Shown: positions 8,577 through 17,960, numbered from the stretch's first letter. The stretch: DNA of 45,517 bases from Gammaproteobacteria bacterium (GCA_014382695.1 JACNJF010000116.1:1-45517); one strand, 5' to 3'. The notes: generated from the sequence alone by a model not told the origin. Numbers and translations are program-made.

Positions 8577-8827
8577 TTAGCTCAAGCGAGGGATTACTCG
8601 TCTTTCCGGCGCACCACCGAAGGGATTCAGCAGGTAGATCGGAGCATAACCCCATGGCGCGGTGTAGTACGACTCCATGGAAGGAGGAGGTAGAGCCACG
8701 TCAGGAACAGTGGCCGAGAACAACTCAGGAGAAGTTGTCGAGGAAGCCAGAGTCGGAGCCATGGTGCTTACCGGGGTGCCATTCGTTGAAATGGACTCCA
8801 TTTCAGGTCTGGAGTAACGATGAGCAA
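8577..8827 (-). other. Out-of-frame tail next to the small membrane protein gene
   Basis: An open minus-strand frame continues past the stop of the membrane protein at 8828 but in another frame. It reads about 80 residues rich in Ser, Thr and Pro, then a plausible protein-like end (MESYYTAPWGYAPIY, then NPFGGAPERRVIPRL). Part of it (about 8745-8824) is a copy of the dispersed repeat family, so that stretch is not original coding sequence. The rest could be the former C-terminus of the membrane protein, separated by repeat insertion and frameshift. It may equally be chance. Confidence 0.3.
8745..8824 (-). repeat. Reverse-orientation copy of the dispersed repeat family
   Basis: Read on the plus strand, this stretch matches the reverse complement of the repeat at about 28792-28870. 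The shared text includes GAGTCGGAGCC, a TGCCATTCGTTGAAATGGA-type block, and a CCATTTCAGGTCTGGA-type degenerate palindrome followed by GTAACGATGAG. It ends four bases from the stop codon of the membrane protein gene (8828-8830). Confidence 0.6.
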
Positions 8828-9217
8828 TCAACGCCCGGCACCTTGCCCACCTAAACCAGCCATCACATGACCTACGGCACCTATCGCAAAAAATATAATC
8901 GCCAATACGAATGCAGGAATAATATATCTTACGATTTTTCGTTCGCGCTCTGTTTGTGAAAAGTAAAGTAGCGAACCGGAAAATATAGCGCACCCCACTA
9001 ATAATATTACCGATTCAAACTCAAAATTTGATATGGATTTAATTGCGATCTTGAATAAATACCACGCAAAACTCGCCAGACCCGTTAGCGCATCTAAAAT
9101 ACTGGGCGCTCCGGATAATAAGGAAACCGTCAGAACAACCCCAACACAAAGAAGCAACAGGGTTACGGCAACTTCAAGCCAAAAAATCACTCGCTTGAAT
9201 AAAATCAACTTACTCAT
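8828..9217 (-). CDS. Small multi-pass membrane protein, unknown
   Basis: A 129-residue protein I do not recognise. About four hydrophobic helices are visible: residues 10-34, 40-60, 66-86 and 97-120 (the last beginning YIIPAFVLAIIFFAIGAVGH). A short charged loop (SQTERERKIVR) separates the last two. The end GGQGAGR and the stop lie exactly where a dispersed repeat begins, so the original C-terminus may have been cut off. It is transcribed alone, downstream of nothing in the same direction within 100 bp. The function is unknown. Confidence 0.65.
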   Translation of the reverse strand: MSKLILFKRVIFWLEVAVTLLLLCVGVVLTVSLLSGAPSILDALTGLASFAWYLFKIAIKSISNFEFESVILLVGCAIFSGSLLYFSQTERERKIVRYIIPAFVLAIIFFAIGAVGHVMAGLGGQGAGR

Positions 9218-9318
9218 ATTGCATTACGTCATATAACTAGTAACTGGCGCGAATCAGCAGCGCGGCACCATGTGGATGAGCATCACGACTATATCCAGGC
9301 GCTTAGAGAGCGGTAACC

Positions 9319-9765
9319 CTACTCGTTAATCTCCGCCTCAACCAGTTTAGCCAGAAGAATCAGCGATTCCTGCCAGCCCAGATAACAGGCCTCGGTCGGA
9401 ATCATATCAGGTATCCCTTCCTGCACAACATTCAACTCGGTGCCGCAGGAAACGGCCCGTAGCGTTATCGTCACCTGCATCACTCCCGACAGGTTTGGAT
9501 CATCGAATCTATCCGTGTAACGAATGCATTCACTCGGAACCAGTTCCAGGTACTCACCACCGAAGGCGTGACTGTGTCCATTGCTGAAATTGGTGAACGA
9601 CATCCTGAAGCTGCCACCGACCGTGGCATCCATCTGTTCGACCGTACAGGTAAAGCCATTCGGAGGCAGCCATTTGGTAATGGCGGCGGCATCCAGAAAC
9701 GCCCGATACAGGCGCTCGGGTGGGGACCGCAGTACACGATGAATCCGGATAGTATTTGTGACCAT
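9319..9765 (-). CDS. AHSA1/SRPBCC-type protein
   Basis: A 148-residue protein with the START-like SRPBCC fold of the activator-of-Hsp90-ATPase (AHSA1) family. The N-terminal strand and helix are typical (IRIHRVLRSPPERLYRAFLD, then ITKWLPPNGFTCTVEQMDA). GGSFRMSF, the GGEYLELVPSECIRYTDRF strand and the C-terminal helix WQESLILLAKLVEAEI complete the pattern. Such proteins bind small hydrophobic ligands in a cavity; bacterial members are often general stress or unknown. No partner gene is adjacent. The fold is sure, the ligand and role unknown. Confidence 0.85.
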   Translation of the reverse strand: MVTNTIRIHRVLRSPPERLYRAFLDAAAITKWLPPNGFTCTVEQMDATVGGSFRMSFTNFSNGHSHAFGGEYLELVPSECIRYTDRFDDPNLSGVMQVTITLRAVSCGTELNVVQEGIPDMIPTEACYLGWQESLILLAKLVEAEINE

Positions 9766-10044
9766 GATGAACCCTCTAATATTTCGCAGTGGTTGATGGA
9801 AAAATTACCGTGCTGACGCTGCATACCCACACCAGGCCTGCAGACTAAACCGACAGCAGCAAAGTATAGTGCCGTGCCGAATTGCCTGTCAGCTGATTTT
9901 ACGGGAAAGCCGGGGCAATTTTATTCAAGCAGACGGATTCTATTTAAGCTCCGAGGATTCTATCACCGTATAAAAAATACTCTTATAAATCGTCACGCCA
10001 ACACTATACTGACGGGCTTAACAACCCTACCAGGAGGCATAAGC

Positions 10045-10518
10045 ATGTTAACCACAAACCAGTCCGCACCGGACTTTGACGCCATCGATGAAGTCGGTCA
10101 TCCACTCAGGCTGGCTGATTTCCTTGGTAAAAAGAATGTGGTGCTGTATTTCTATCCGAAAGACGACACCCCGGGCTGCACTATCCAGGCCAATCAGTTC
10201 AGCGCGCTGATCGAGGAATTTAATCAACTCGATACCGTCGTCATCGGCGTCAGCAAGGATTCCTGCGCCAGTCATCAGGCCTTTATCGACAAGTTTTCGC
10301 TGAAGGTCCGCTTAATGTCGGATGACTCCGGCAAGGTTTGTGAAGACTATGGTGTATGGCAGGAAAAGGAAAAGAACGGGGTTAAAAAAATGGGCATCGT
10401 GCGCTCCACCTTCATCATCAATCAACAGGGCCTACTCACATCGGTCGAATATGATGTCGCCGCAGAAGGCCATGCGCAGCGCGTGCTCGATTTCATCCGC
10501 CACAGCGGCCCCAGATAG
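10045..10518 (+). CDS. bcp: Peroxiredoxin, Bcp/PrxQ type
   Basis: A 157-residue thiol peroxidase that reduces hydroperoxides in the cytoplasm. The peroxidatic motif is YPKDDTPGCT with C45. In E. coli Bcp the resolving cysteine is five residues later; here that position is N50, so this is a one-cysteine or atypical variant. C74 and C99 (GKVCEDYGV) could act instead. The conserved Arg/Phe segment (IVRSTFII) is at 118-125. The start at 10045 follows a strong AGGAGG-like site (10032-10037) and gives the usual length; the frame stays open upstream without family similarity. A terminator-like hairpin is at 10534-10571. Confidence 0.93.
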   Translation: MLTTNQSAPDFDAIDEVGHPLRLADFLGKKNVVLYFYPKDDTPGCTIQANQFSALIEEFNQLDTVVIGVSKDSCASHQAFIDKFSLKVRLMSDDSGKVCEDYGVWQEKEKNGVKKMGIVRSTFIINQQGLLTSVEYDVAAEGHAQRVLDFIRHSGPR

Positions 10519-10533
10519 GCCGTAACAAGAAAG

Positions 10534-10571
10534 GCCGCCGAAGTCCCGTATAATACCTGGGCTTCAGCGGC
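10534..10571. terminator. Shared hairpin between bcp and the convergent lipoprotein gene
   Basis: A 13-bp stem with two G-U wobbles (GCCGCCGAAGTCC with GGGCTTCAGCGGC) and a loop of about 12 nt. It sits in the 61-bp gap between two convergent genes and so could terminate both. Neither side has a clear T-run, so efficiency is uncertain. Confidence 0.5.
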
Positions 10572-10579
10572 TTGGCCTC

Positions 10580-12799
10580 TCAGGGCACCGATTTAAAGGT
10601 CACCACCGGTTCGTGCGTCAGGGTTAAAGCGCTGCCGTCCACATTGCGAAAGTTCATCAGCAGGTTAACCCGTGCCAGTTGCGGTGGCGCCAGCGAGATC
10701 GCTGCAGAATCGCCCGCAGGAAGTGTTTGCGAGGATATTGCGATTCCGGCATCTAACGCAGCACGGTCAGCATACAGTGTCAAGCTAGCCTGCGTATAAA
10801 AACGTGCATCGATAGATGCCGTCATCTGACTCGCAGCCCCGGGTTCGAGCACTAAATTGCTGGTAACAAATGCGCCCGATGTCCAGCTTTCAATGGAAGG
10901 TGTTGTAGAAAAATTATTAGGATCAGCAACCAGTATTTCCGCATTGATCGCGGTCGAAATATCCATCGAAATTTGAGTTGAGTCGGGCTGCGAGATAAAA
11001 ACGGTGGTGGTTCCACCGCTACCGAACTGGGCCGGAAGCTCTGCATCCGCGGCGAGGTTTTTATTCAAGAAACTGCCGAAGCCTTCGTCATAGGTTGCCG
11101 AGGTATAGTTAGTCTCGGAGACCGCAGTATTACTGCCCTGAGAGACTGCCAGCAGGGTCGCTTTGAGTAGTGGTTCACTGGTGTCAACATGGATGGTGTA
11201 CATCAGGAAAGGCGACTGGTAACTCGGACAGTTTCCACCCTCACGGGTTACCTTTACATCGAATTGACCACCGCTGGCAGGTTGACCCGCAGCCGCCAGC
11301 GCATCCTTAACCGTGAACGCGATCGGGAAAGCGTCGATAAAAAAATGGTTACCATTACGTGCAGAACGTCCCAGTTCCGTATTGCGCACGCGCGCGACCA
11401 GTACTTCGCCAGTCGATGCTGCACCAATGCACTGAGGCACGACTACGCTACCATTAAGCGATAGTGTGCCATCCACTGGAACCACGACATCCGCTTCGGT
11501 CGTATGTGTACCCACCGTGTCCCCGCCGAACAGATCCTGCTGGCGGTCAACAATCTCTTCCGTCGCATCTGCAAACACATGCACCTCGATGCTCGATGAA
11601 CAGTGAGAAATATCCGCCTCAAGCTGGTTGATGGTGAAACGCGAAAAGCGCAATACCTTATCCGCCGGGTTTAACTGTGAGGAAGATGAGAGTGGCGTTT
11701 CGAGCAGATTGGCGAGTGCGAACGGGTTACCGGTGTTAACACATTCGGCATAGCCAACATCGCGCAGTACGTCGATAAGATCCGGAAACAGCCTGTCTTC
11801 AAGCGCGCCGCAGGCCTGCGACTCTTGCGCCAGCGCACAGGTCCCTTCGTAGCGAAACAGGTCATCCAATTGGTCGAGGTGAACTTCAATATCATTACTG
11901 ATCGGGGTATTACGGAACTTGACGCCCATAAAGACTAGAAACTGCTCGAGTTTCTGATCCAGCACCGCAATGAAATCATCCGGGTTACACTCCACCTCCA
12001 GAAGTTCTGTAGCCGCATGTGCCCCGATCATAGCGCCAACAAACCTTTCAAAAGTCTCCTCATCATTGACCGCAATCACCCGTGCATTCGTTTCAGCCGC
12101 CCGGTAACGATTACAGGTAGCGGTGAGTAAGTTTTCTACATTCCTATCCGCGCAGGCAATTTGCAGGTTCTGTATCGCCGTCAACTCACGGTTGATCGAA
12201 TCGGGATCACCCTTCGCCACGGTGCTCTGGATGTTCGCGATCATGTCATCCAGTATCACATCACAGTCCACAGGTCGCACCGCCAGCACGGTACTGGAAC
12301 CGTCCGTCAGCGAGCGTCTGGCGATACCCACTGGAGCGGGTTTAGCGGCTGCGGTCAGAAAACCCATCACCGGTAGCTGCGCCGACAACTCGGAGCCATT
12401 CACGATGCCACCAACCGGCACACTACCCTCGCTATCCACCCAGAAGAACTGGATGCCGGCGGGTAACGCAGCACGCGCGGACAGCCGCACCGTTACCGGA
12501 AATAACGGTACCACACCGGCTGGTGACAGGCTGAAGCGGGCGATGTCGGTTCCCGCAGACAAAGGAGTCAGGGTAAAGGCAACATTGTTAGTCACGGCTC
12601 CGGCAGGAAAATCCAGCGTCATCCGGCTACCGGTCAGGTCTTCTGCCGCCAGACCACCTCCGGCCGCCCCCAGAGTCACGGCTACCGGATTGCCCGGAAC
12701 AAGGTTAACGGCGGCGGAAGAATCGTTAGAACCCCCGTTACTGCAGGCATGCACAAAAAACAACGCAACAACACAGATGTACAGTTGAAACTGTTTCAT
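10580..12799 (-). CDS. Large surface or periplasmic lipoprotein, unknown function
   Basis: A 739-residue predicted lipoprotein. The signal sequence ends in the lipobox FVHAC, with the lipidated Cys near residue 19 followed by a flexible SNGGSNDSS linker. Residues about 40-150 (GGGLAAEDLTGSRMTLDFPAGAV..., VPLFPVTVRLSARAALPAGIQFFW) look like a ZU5-type beta domain. The middle (about 170-400) is helical with many cysteines that could form disulfides. The C-terminal third is beta-rich with paired phrases such as NLVLEPGAASQMTASIDARF and TLPAGDSAAISLAPPQLARVNLLMNFRN, suggesting adhesin-like or immunoglobulin-like modules. It is monocistronic and convergent with bcp. I recognise no catalytic motif. 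Confidence 0.75.
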   Translation of the reverse strand: MKQFQLYICVVALFFVHACSNGGSNDSSAAVNLVPGNPVAVTLGAAGGGLAAEDLTGSRMTLDFPAGAVTNNVAFTLTPLSAGTDIARFSLSPAGVVPLFPVTVRLSARAALPAGIQFFWVDSEGSVPVGGIVNGSELSAQLPVMGFLTAAAKPAPVGIARRSLTDGSSTVLAVRPVDCDVILDDMIANIQSTVAKGDPDSINRELTAIQNLQIACADRNVENLLTATCNRYRAAETNARVIAVNDEETFERFVGAMIGAHAATELLEVECNPDDFIAVLDQKLEQFLVFMGVKFRNTPISNDIEVHLDQLDDLFRYEGTCALAQESQACGALEDRLFPDLIDVLRDVGYAECVNTGNPFALANLLETPLSSSSQLNPADKVLRFSRFTINQLEADISHCSSSIEVHVFADATEEIVDRQQDLFGGDTVGTHTTEADVVVPVDGTLSLNGSVVVPQCIGAASTGEVLVARVRNTELGRSARNGNHFFIDAFPIAFTVKDALAAAGQPASGGQFDVKVTREGGNCPSYQSPFLMYTIHVDTSEPLLKATLLAVSQGSNTAVSETNYTSATYDEGFGSFLNKNLAADAELPAQFGSGGTTTVFISQPDSTQISMDISTAINAEILVADPNNFSTTPSIESWTSGAFVTSNLVLEPGAASQMTASIDARFYTQASLTLYADRAALDAGIAISSQTLPAGDSAAISLAPPQLARVNLLMNFRNVDGSALTLTHEPVVTFKSVP

Positions 12800-12972
12800 A
12801 CATCAACTCCACTAAGAGGGGAAAGTGAAAATAACTCGGATAATTATGCAGATTAGCGATCGGATAAAAATGTATATTCGATCACAATTCCGAACAAATT
12901 TTGATTGACTCCGCAACCTTTTTTAGACAAAAAAATGACCCGAAACACTTTAACCCGCACGGTTAAAATAAA

Positions 12973-13019
12973 CCGCATTAAAGACCGTAGACACTCATCC
13001 ATGAGTGTCCATAGTGCGG
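12973..13019 (-). terminator. Probable terminator of the interrupted lipoprotein gene
   Basis: An inner perfect 8-bp stem GACACTCA / TGAGTGTC (12990-12997, 13002-13009) is extended by CCGTAG/CTATGG-like pairs and CCGCA / TGCGG. On the minus strand it is followed by TTTATTTT. It starts 19 bp after the stop at 13038. Confidence 0.65.
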
Positions 13020-13037
13020 CTGTATTTCAGATAACGC

Positions 13038-15155
13038 TTAGCGTGTACAACCGAGAACGTCAGCGGTTCGTTTTGCCAGCAATGAGGTTTCCTGATGCGC
13101 CATATAGGTTGGATAGGCTTCCGCTTCAGTACAACCAAGATTGTTAACCGCATTTCGATAGGCGTCATAGTAAACGTCAGCCCCATTCACCAGCGCAGCA
13201 ATCTGCACATCGGAACTGCCACAACTGCGTATATAACTGAAATTCCGGTCGGTGTAATTGGACAGTATGGGAGCACTGGTATTGATACCGGAGCAGGTGC
13301 TGGCCGCACCACCCCCGCTGACCTGGGTCGGCTGCTGCGGAGCGGTACGCGGTGTTATGCCGGTGGAAAACGCAACGTCGATCGAACCCTTACCATTAAA
13401 AGCCTGTAATCCGGGACCGGCTGTTGCCAGATTCGTCAGTGCCGTTACCTGGCCACTGTTATCAATCAGCGAAGTCGCAGAATCAACAGAAAAAAACGAG
13501 CGCCCCGTCCTTCCAGTGAGCGGGGCCGGAGGAGTCCATCCCGTTGCCGGATCAAAATATACACCCGCTAAAGTTTCATAATCGACATCATAATACAATA
13601 CAAAAACATGGCCAGCCTCAGACACATTGACCGCCATAATAACGACGCCGGGACGGGCCGCCTCTGCGGCTGCTAAGGCAGCCACTGTTTCATTGCCAAC
13701 CCAGCCTTTCCCCGGCACAAATCGATTTACCCTGACCACACCTTCCTTTAATGCATAAGCTACTACGGCGTAACCATTCTGACTGGTTGCATACCCGCTC
13801 AAAGTATTCCTTTAAATTGTTAAATCAGTGTTGTTTATCACAGCGTTCGACAAGTTGCTAAAGTGCCAGAATCGAATTTTCGCTGGAAGCGTTGATCCCG
13901 CGCGAGCGTTTGATTGATCCATCACAAACACGCTACCATTACTGCTACTCCCCACTTCAAATGGACCGCGAAAATAATTACCTAAATCAGCCACGCTGGA
14001 CCAGCCCCCGACCGCCGTATATGTCACATACTGCAGACTCCAGTTCTCTTCACTGGGTGACAGTGACGTACTGACATAAGGCTGCCATTTAAGCAGTCCC
14101 ATGATGCCACCATCCGAAGTAGCGACCAGTTTGGGAGACACACTGTCATAAGCAATGGCACCTGAGCTGGCAACTAGCAGGCTGGTTTCCCAGCTCCCGC
14201 CACTTATCCGACGATTGACCCAGGTTTTAAACCCGGAGTTATTACGCTGTATCAATGCGGTTACTGTTCCATCATTATCATAGACAAGGGATACCTGTGC
14301 GATCGATGTCGAGACCGCACTGGTCAGCAGTACCGTTGCCGTTTCCCAGCCGCCGGCCGGTTTAAAAGTTCGAGCCATAAAGCCGCTACTACTGTCATAC
14401 CAGGCAAAACTGATCTCACCCAATACCGGCTCAATGGCCCAGTCAGTCATAGCAGGAATGGTTGGTGTGGTAAGCTGCCCCGAACTCCAGTTCACACCAT
14501 CGAAGTGCGCATACCAGAAATTGGCCAGGGGTGATGCGTTGGCTGGCTCAGTGGAGCGCCAGACAATGGTGGCACGCCCGCCATCGTCCACCATGATATT
14601 TGCTGATGTAAGCGGGAAATTATCCTGATCAACCGCCGCCGCTGTACTCAACACTGTTTGCCCGCCCCAGCCCTGTGCTGGCACGTAACGGTTAACCGCA
14701 AGCAACCACTGGCTTCCGTCCCAGCTTGGCCAGGCAACGGTGATATTACCGTTACTGTCTATCGCTGCAGGGGTAACACGGTCACAATAATTTACCGCCC
14801 GTTTGCACACGCTGTCATTGTCGGAATTTTCGATGCGCTCAGGGCCTGACCACTGCCCGCCAGCGCTGAGTTGAGCCGCATACAGACTGACCGCCACGCC
14901 ATCCCAGCGATACCAGAGCGCGGTGGTATTAGCACTGTCATCCTGTAGAAGAGTCGGTTTGATATTCTGCCCCCAGCCGTCAGAACCGAGTGTGGGGTTA
15001 GCCAGCGCTAGCGGACCTTTCCAGCTGGCCGTCGGATTAGATCCCGAGTTTTGATTGATAGCATTATTTGTAGCGCCACCGCCACCCCCTCCACCGCAGG
15101 AAACCAGCAACAGCACACAGCAAAACAGGAGGGAATATCGAATATGGTTCATCAC
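13038..15155 (-). pseudogene. Repeat-containing lipoprotein gene with in-frame TAA
   Basis: One 706-codon frame interrupted once, by TAA at 13812-13814 (codon 448). The first part (13812-15155) encodes a lipoprotein: the signal sequence ends LLLVSC and is followed by a run of seven glycines. It then has propeller-like repeats such as LALANPTLGSDGWGQN, WYRWDGVAV and VNRYVPAQGWGGQTVL. The second part (13038-13802) continues the same repeats (VRVNRFVPGKGWVGNETV), has no signal peptide and ends in a cysteine-containing domain (CSGINTS, RSCGSS, NNLGCTEAEAY, VLGCTR). Reading through the TAA restores a continuous protein. A TTG three codons after the stop has an AAAGGA-like site, so separate translation is possible but would leave the product unexported. 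A nonsense mutation or a base error is the simplest reading. The function is unknown. Confidence 0.7.
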
Positions 15156-15530
15156 GGGCTCTCCTCATAACCTCAGCCACAGGCATTTTCGGCTGACAAA
15201 GAACAAATTAATTACAATGCACTTAGCCGTTTTTAACGCTCAAAATTACCGTGATGAACTTCTAAGTTGATAAAGTATAAAATCAACTATTTAGAAAATC
15301 TACGTCTACTAATGCAGGGCCGTTGACTCGTATACTTTTTTATTCGAAAAAATTTAAGCCGCATAAAAACCCCGGTTGCAAAGCCCGTTCCAGTCCCATC
15401 ATTGTGCGAATCATCACGCTCAAGAGGATTGACCTGAGAAAACACCTGTCCGTGCGAATGGCGCTCCATTTTAGTGCAAATCTAGACATCAGCTGTTCAG
15501 CACGACCTCAATTTCTCAATATTAGCCTTC

Positions 15531-15536
15531 TATAAT
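15531..15536 (+). promoter_or_regulatory. Candidate -10 of nasT
   Basis: A perfect TATAAT, 41 bp before the GTG start of nasT. The -35 region 17 nt upstream (TCAATT) is poor, so an activator may be needed. The remaining 15156-15530 is AT-rich non-coding DNA in which I see no gene; it should also hold the promoter for the minus-strand lipoprotein gene. Confidence 0.45.
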
Positions 15537-15576
15537 AGAATGACATTTTACCCAAACCGATTTTTAATAAAGTCCC

Positions 15577-16173
15577 GTGCCCTCCGAAAAGCTCACCGTT
15601 ATGCTGATTGATGAATCGACCGACCGTAGTCAGTCGATGGCGCAAAAGTTACAGCAGGCCAATTGTGACGTGGTGTTCAGTCAAACCTCGGCTCAGCAGG
15701 ATCTGCTGGAGCAGATCGCTCAACTGGAACCGGATATCATCATCATCGATATCGACCTGCCGGATCGCGACACACTGGAAAACCTGCGTTGTGTACAGGC
15801 CGCAGCTCCGCGCCCGATGGTCATGTTCAGCCAGGACGATGATGGTGCTACCATCCGCCGAGCGGTTCAGGCGGGCGTCAGTGCGTATATCGTGGATGGC
15901 GTACAGAGTCAGCGCGTACGCCCGATTCTGGATGCCGCGATTGCCACTTTCGACCAGTACAGTGAGTTACAGAGCGAGCTGGATCAGACCCGTCTGCAAC
16001 TGGTTGAACGCAAAACCATCGAGCGCGCCAAGGGCATCCTGATGAAACAGCGCCAAATTGAAGAAGCAGAGGCTTATCAGCTGATGCGCAAAACCGCGAT
16101 GAATCAGAAAAAAAAGCTGATCGATATCGCCAGCAGCATTATTTACGCGGCTGAACTACTGCTCAAGCCCTGA
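15577..16173 (+). CDS. nasT: NasT-like ANTAR-domain antitermination regulator
   Basis: A 198-residue regulator. Residues 1-125 are a receiver-like domain (LTVMLIDES, acidic D58/D60 in IIIIDIDLPD, then SAYIVDG). A coiled coil (about 125-150) leads into the ANTAR RNA-binding domain (about 140-195, with the diagnostic RAKGILM and EAYQLMRKTAM). ANTAR proteins bind paired hexaloop hairpins in nascent RNA and stop terminator formation; NasT does this for nitrate assimilation genes. Exactly such a leader follows at 16333-16455. The start is GTG, supported by the receiver domain beginning at once. NasT is normally held by the nitrate sensor NasS, but no nasS gene is adjacent here. The receiver lacks the canonical N-terminal acidic pair, as is common in NasT. 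Confidence 0.93.
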   Translation: MPSEKLTVMLIDESTDRSQSMAQKLQQANCDVVFSQTSAQQDLLEQIAQLEPDIIIIDIDLPDRDTLENLRCVQAAAPRPMVMFSQDDDGATIRRAVQAGVSAYIVDGVQSQRVRPILDAAIATFDQYSELQSELDQTRLQLVERKTIERAKGILMKQRQIEEAEAYQLMRKTAMNQKKKLIDIASSIIYAAELLLKP

Positions 16174-16332
16174 GCAATACGCATCAGAACAGAGCAAAAC
16201 GCCCTGTAAAGAGGCATAAGCTCAGGCAGTCCCATCTGAAATCCCGCTCCATAAATCTTTAAGCCACTGTTTTTATTAAGCATAAAAAAACATGGCCTGT
16301 TTCCTGTATTAACACTATCAAAGCGCTCAGGC

Positions 16333-16389
16333 GGTTCAAAGGCGAACCCATTCAGAGCATTAACATATTGCGCAACCAATGCTGGTTGC
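16333..16389 (+). promoter_or_regulatory. Dual-hexaloop ANTAR RNA target in the nrt leader
   Basis: Two hairpins fit the known ANTAR-binding pattern of six-base loops with A at position 1 and G at position 4. P1 is GGTTC-AAAGGC-GAACC (16333-16348). P2 is GCAACC-AATGCT-GGTTGC (16372-16389). They are 23 nt apart, and P2 ends 11 nt before the terminator stem. This is the expected binding site for the NasT protein encoded just upstream. The rest of 16174-16332 should hold the promoter, which I could not define. Confidence 0.85.
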
Positions 16390-16400
16390 AAACCGGACAA

Positions 16401-16455
16401 AGGCGTCCGTATTCGACCGTTACTCAAAACTGTTGAATACGGACGCCTTTTTTTT
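16401..16455 (+). terminator. Leader terminator (attenuator) of the nitrate operon
   Basis: A perfect 14-bp stem AGGCGTCCGTATTC / GAATACGGACGCCT (16401-16414, 16435-16448) with a 20-nt loop is followed by an unbroken run of T to 16455. It lies 32 bp before the nrtA start, so transcription of the operon must pass it. Relief by NasT binding to the upstream hairpins is the expected switch. Confidence 0.92.
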
Positions 16456-16486
16456 GGGCCCAAATTTTTTAATGAGGAACTACATA

Positions 16487-17881
16487 ATGAACTTATTCAA
16501 TCTTAAGACTGGACGTAGAAAATTTCTAAAAACCCTGAGTGCCGCCGGCATTCTGGGCTTAACCGTATGCGCACTGCCAGCGCAGGCAGACGTCGGCGAA
16601 CCGGAGAAGGAAGAGCTGAAATTTGGTTTTATCAAGCTCACCGATATGGCCCCGCTGGCCATCGCCTACGAAAAGGGCTTTTTTGAAGATGAAGGTCTGT
16701 ATGTGCAACTGGAAGCTCAGGCCAACTGGAAAGTATTACTGGATGGTGTCATCGATGGACAGCTGGACGGCGCGCATATGCTGGCAGGTCAGCCACTGGC
16801 AGCAACTATCGGCTTTGGCACCAGGGCCCACATTGTGACCCCTTTTTCGATGGATCTGAACGGTAACGGCATCACTGTTTCCAATAGCGTGTGGGAACAG
16901 ATGAAACCGCATATCCCTAAAATGGCGGATGGAAGACCGCAGCATCCGATCAAGGCCGATTACCTGAAACCGGTGATTGAAAAATACCGCGCCGAAGGTA
17001 AACCCTTCAAGATGGGCATGGTATTCCCGGTTTCCACGCATAACTATGAATTACGTTACTGGCTCGCAGCCGGTGGAATCAAGCCAGGTTACTACTCGCC
17101 AGAAAAAGGCGATATCACCGGTACCATCAATGCTGACGCACAGCTTTCGGTTACCCCCCCTCCACAGATGCCCGCAACCCTCGAAGCCGGTACCATCTAT
17201 GGTTACTGTGTGGGTGAACCGTGGAATCAGCAGGCGGTGTTTAAAGGTATCGGCGTACCGGTCATTACCGATTATGAAATCTGGAAAAATAACCCGGAAA
17301 AAGTCTTCGGCCTGAGTAAGGAGTTTACCGAAAAATACCCCAACACCACAATCCGTATCGTTAAAGCCCTGATCCGTGCTGGCAAGTGGCTGGATGACAA
17401 CAACAACGCCAATCGTCCGGAAGCGGTTAAGATTCTGTCCAGGCCTAACTACGTCGGCGCAGATTACAAGGTCATCGCCAACTCCATGACCGGAACCTTC
17501 GAATACGAAAAGGGCGACAAGCGCTCCGTGCCTGATTTCAACGTGTTCTTTCGCTACAACGCGACCTTCCCCTACTACTCCGATGCGGTCTGGTACCTGA
17601 CCCAGATGCGTCGCTGGGGCCAGATCTCAGACTACAAACCCGATAACTGGTACATGGACATCGCGAAAAAAGTCTACCGTCCAGATATCTACCAGAAAGC
17701 TGCAGAAGCGTTGATTGCAGAAGGCGAACTTTCGGCCAAAGACTTCCCTGACTTCGCAAAGGAAACCGGCTTCCGTGCACCACACAGCGAGTTCATCGAT
17801 GGTATTAATTTCGATGGCACAAAACCGAACGACTATCTGGAGAAATTCCCCATCGGTCTGAAAGGCGACGACAAGGTTTAA
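16487..17881 (+). CDS. nrtA: Nitrate ABC transporter substrate-binding protein
   Basis: A 464-residue nitrate/nitrite-binding protein of the NrtA/SsuA-type family, acting in the periplasm. The N-terminus has a twin-arginine-like signal (TGRRKFLKT, then a hydrophobic stretch and the ALPAQA cleavage site), so it is probably exported folded by Tat. The binding domain begins [42 protein letters not shown] and GYCVGEPWN are conserved NrtA segments that line the ligand site. The start at 16487 follows a GAGGA site; the frame is open further upstream but runs through the leader hairpins. It is the first gene after the attenuator. The cytoplasmic domain of NrtC is clearly related to it. Confidence 0.94.
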   Translation: MNLFNLKTGRRKFLKTLSAAGILGLTVCALPAQADVGEPEKEELKFGFIKLTDMAPLAIAYEKGFFEDEGLYVQLEAQANWKVLLDGVIDGQLDGAHMLAGQPLAATIGFGTRAHIVTPFSMDLNGNGITVSNSVWEQMKPHIPKMADGRPQHPIKADYLKPVIEKYRAEGKPFKMGMVFPVSTHNYELRYWLAAGGIKPGYYSPEKGDITGTINADAQLSVTPPPQMPATLEAGTIYGYCVGEPWNQQAVFKGIGVPVITDYEIWKNNPEKVFGLSKEFTEKYPNTTIRIVKALIRAGKWLDDNNNANRPEAVKILSRPNYVGADYKVIANSMTGTFEYEKGDKRSVPDFNVFFRYNATFPYYSDAVWYLTQMRRWGQISDYKPDNWYMDIAKKVYRPDIYQKAAEALIAEGELSAKDFPDFAKETGFRAPHSEFIDGINFDGTKPNDYLEKFPIGLKGDDKV

Positions 17882-17960
17882 CTCTCTGCGCCTGAGTCCT
17901 GTGCCGAAACAGGACAGCACTCAGGCCTCACTAGTTTTGAAATTTCTGGAGAACCTCACG

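Noticed and set aside
8577-8993. A 138-residue gene overlapping the small membrane protein
   Set aside because: Its first half is the shifted frame of the membrane protein and its middle is a dispersed repeat; only the tail is protein-like, so it is listed as an uncertain remnant.
12123-12788. A 221-residue frame opposite the large lipoprotein gene
   Set aside because: It is antisense to a gene with a clear lipobox and signal peptide, and it has no recognisable domain.
13038-13802. An independent gene for the second half of the interrupted lipoprotein
   Set aside because: The frame is the same as upstream, the repeat motif continues across the stop, and the product would lack an export signal; only a TTG start is available.
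16300-16330. A sigma-54 promoter before the ANTAR leader
   Set aside because: A TGGCC-like stretch near 16293 lacks the GC doublet at the required 10-nt spacing.
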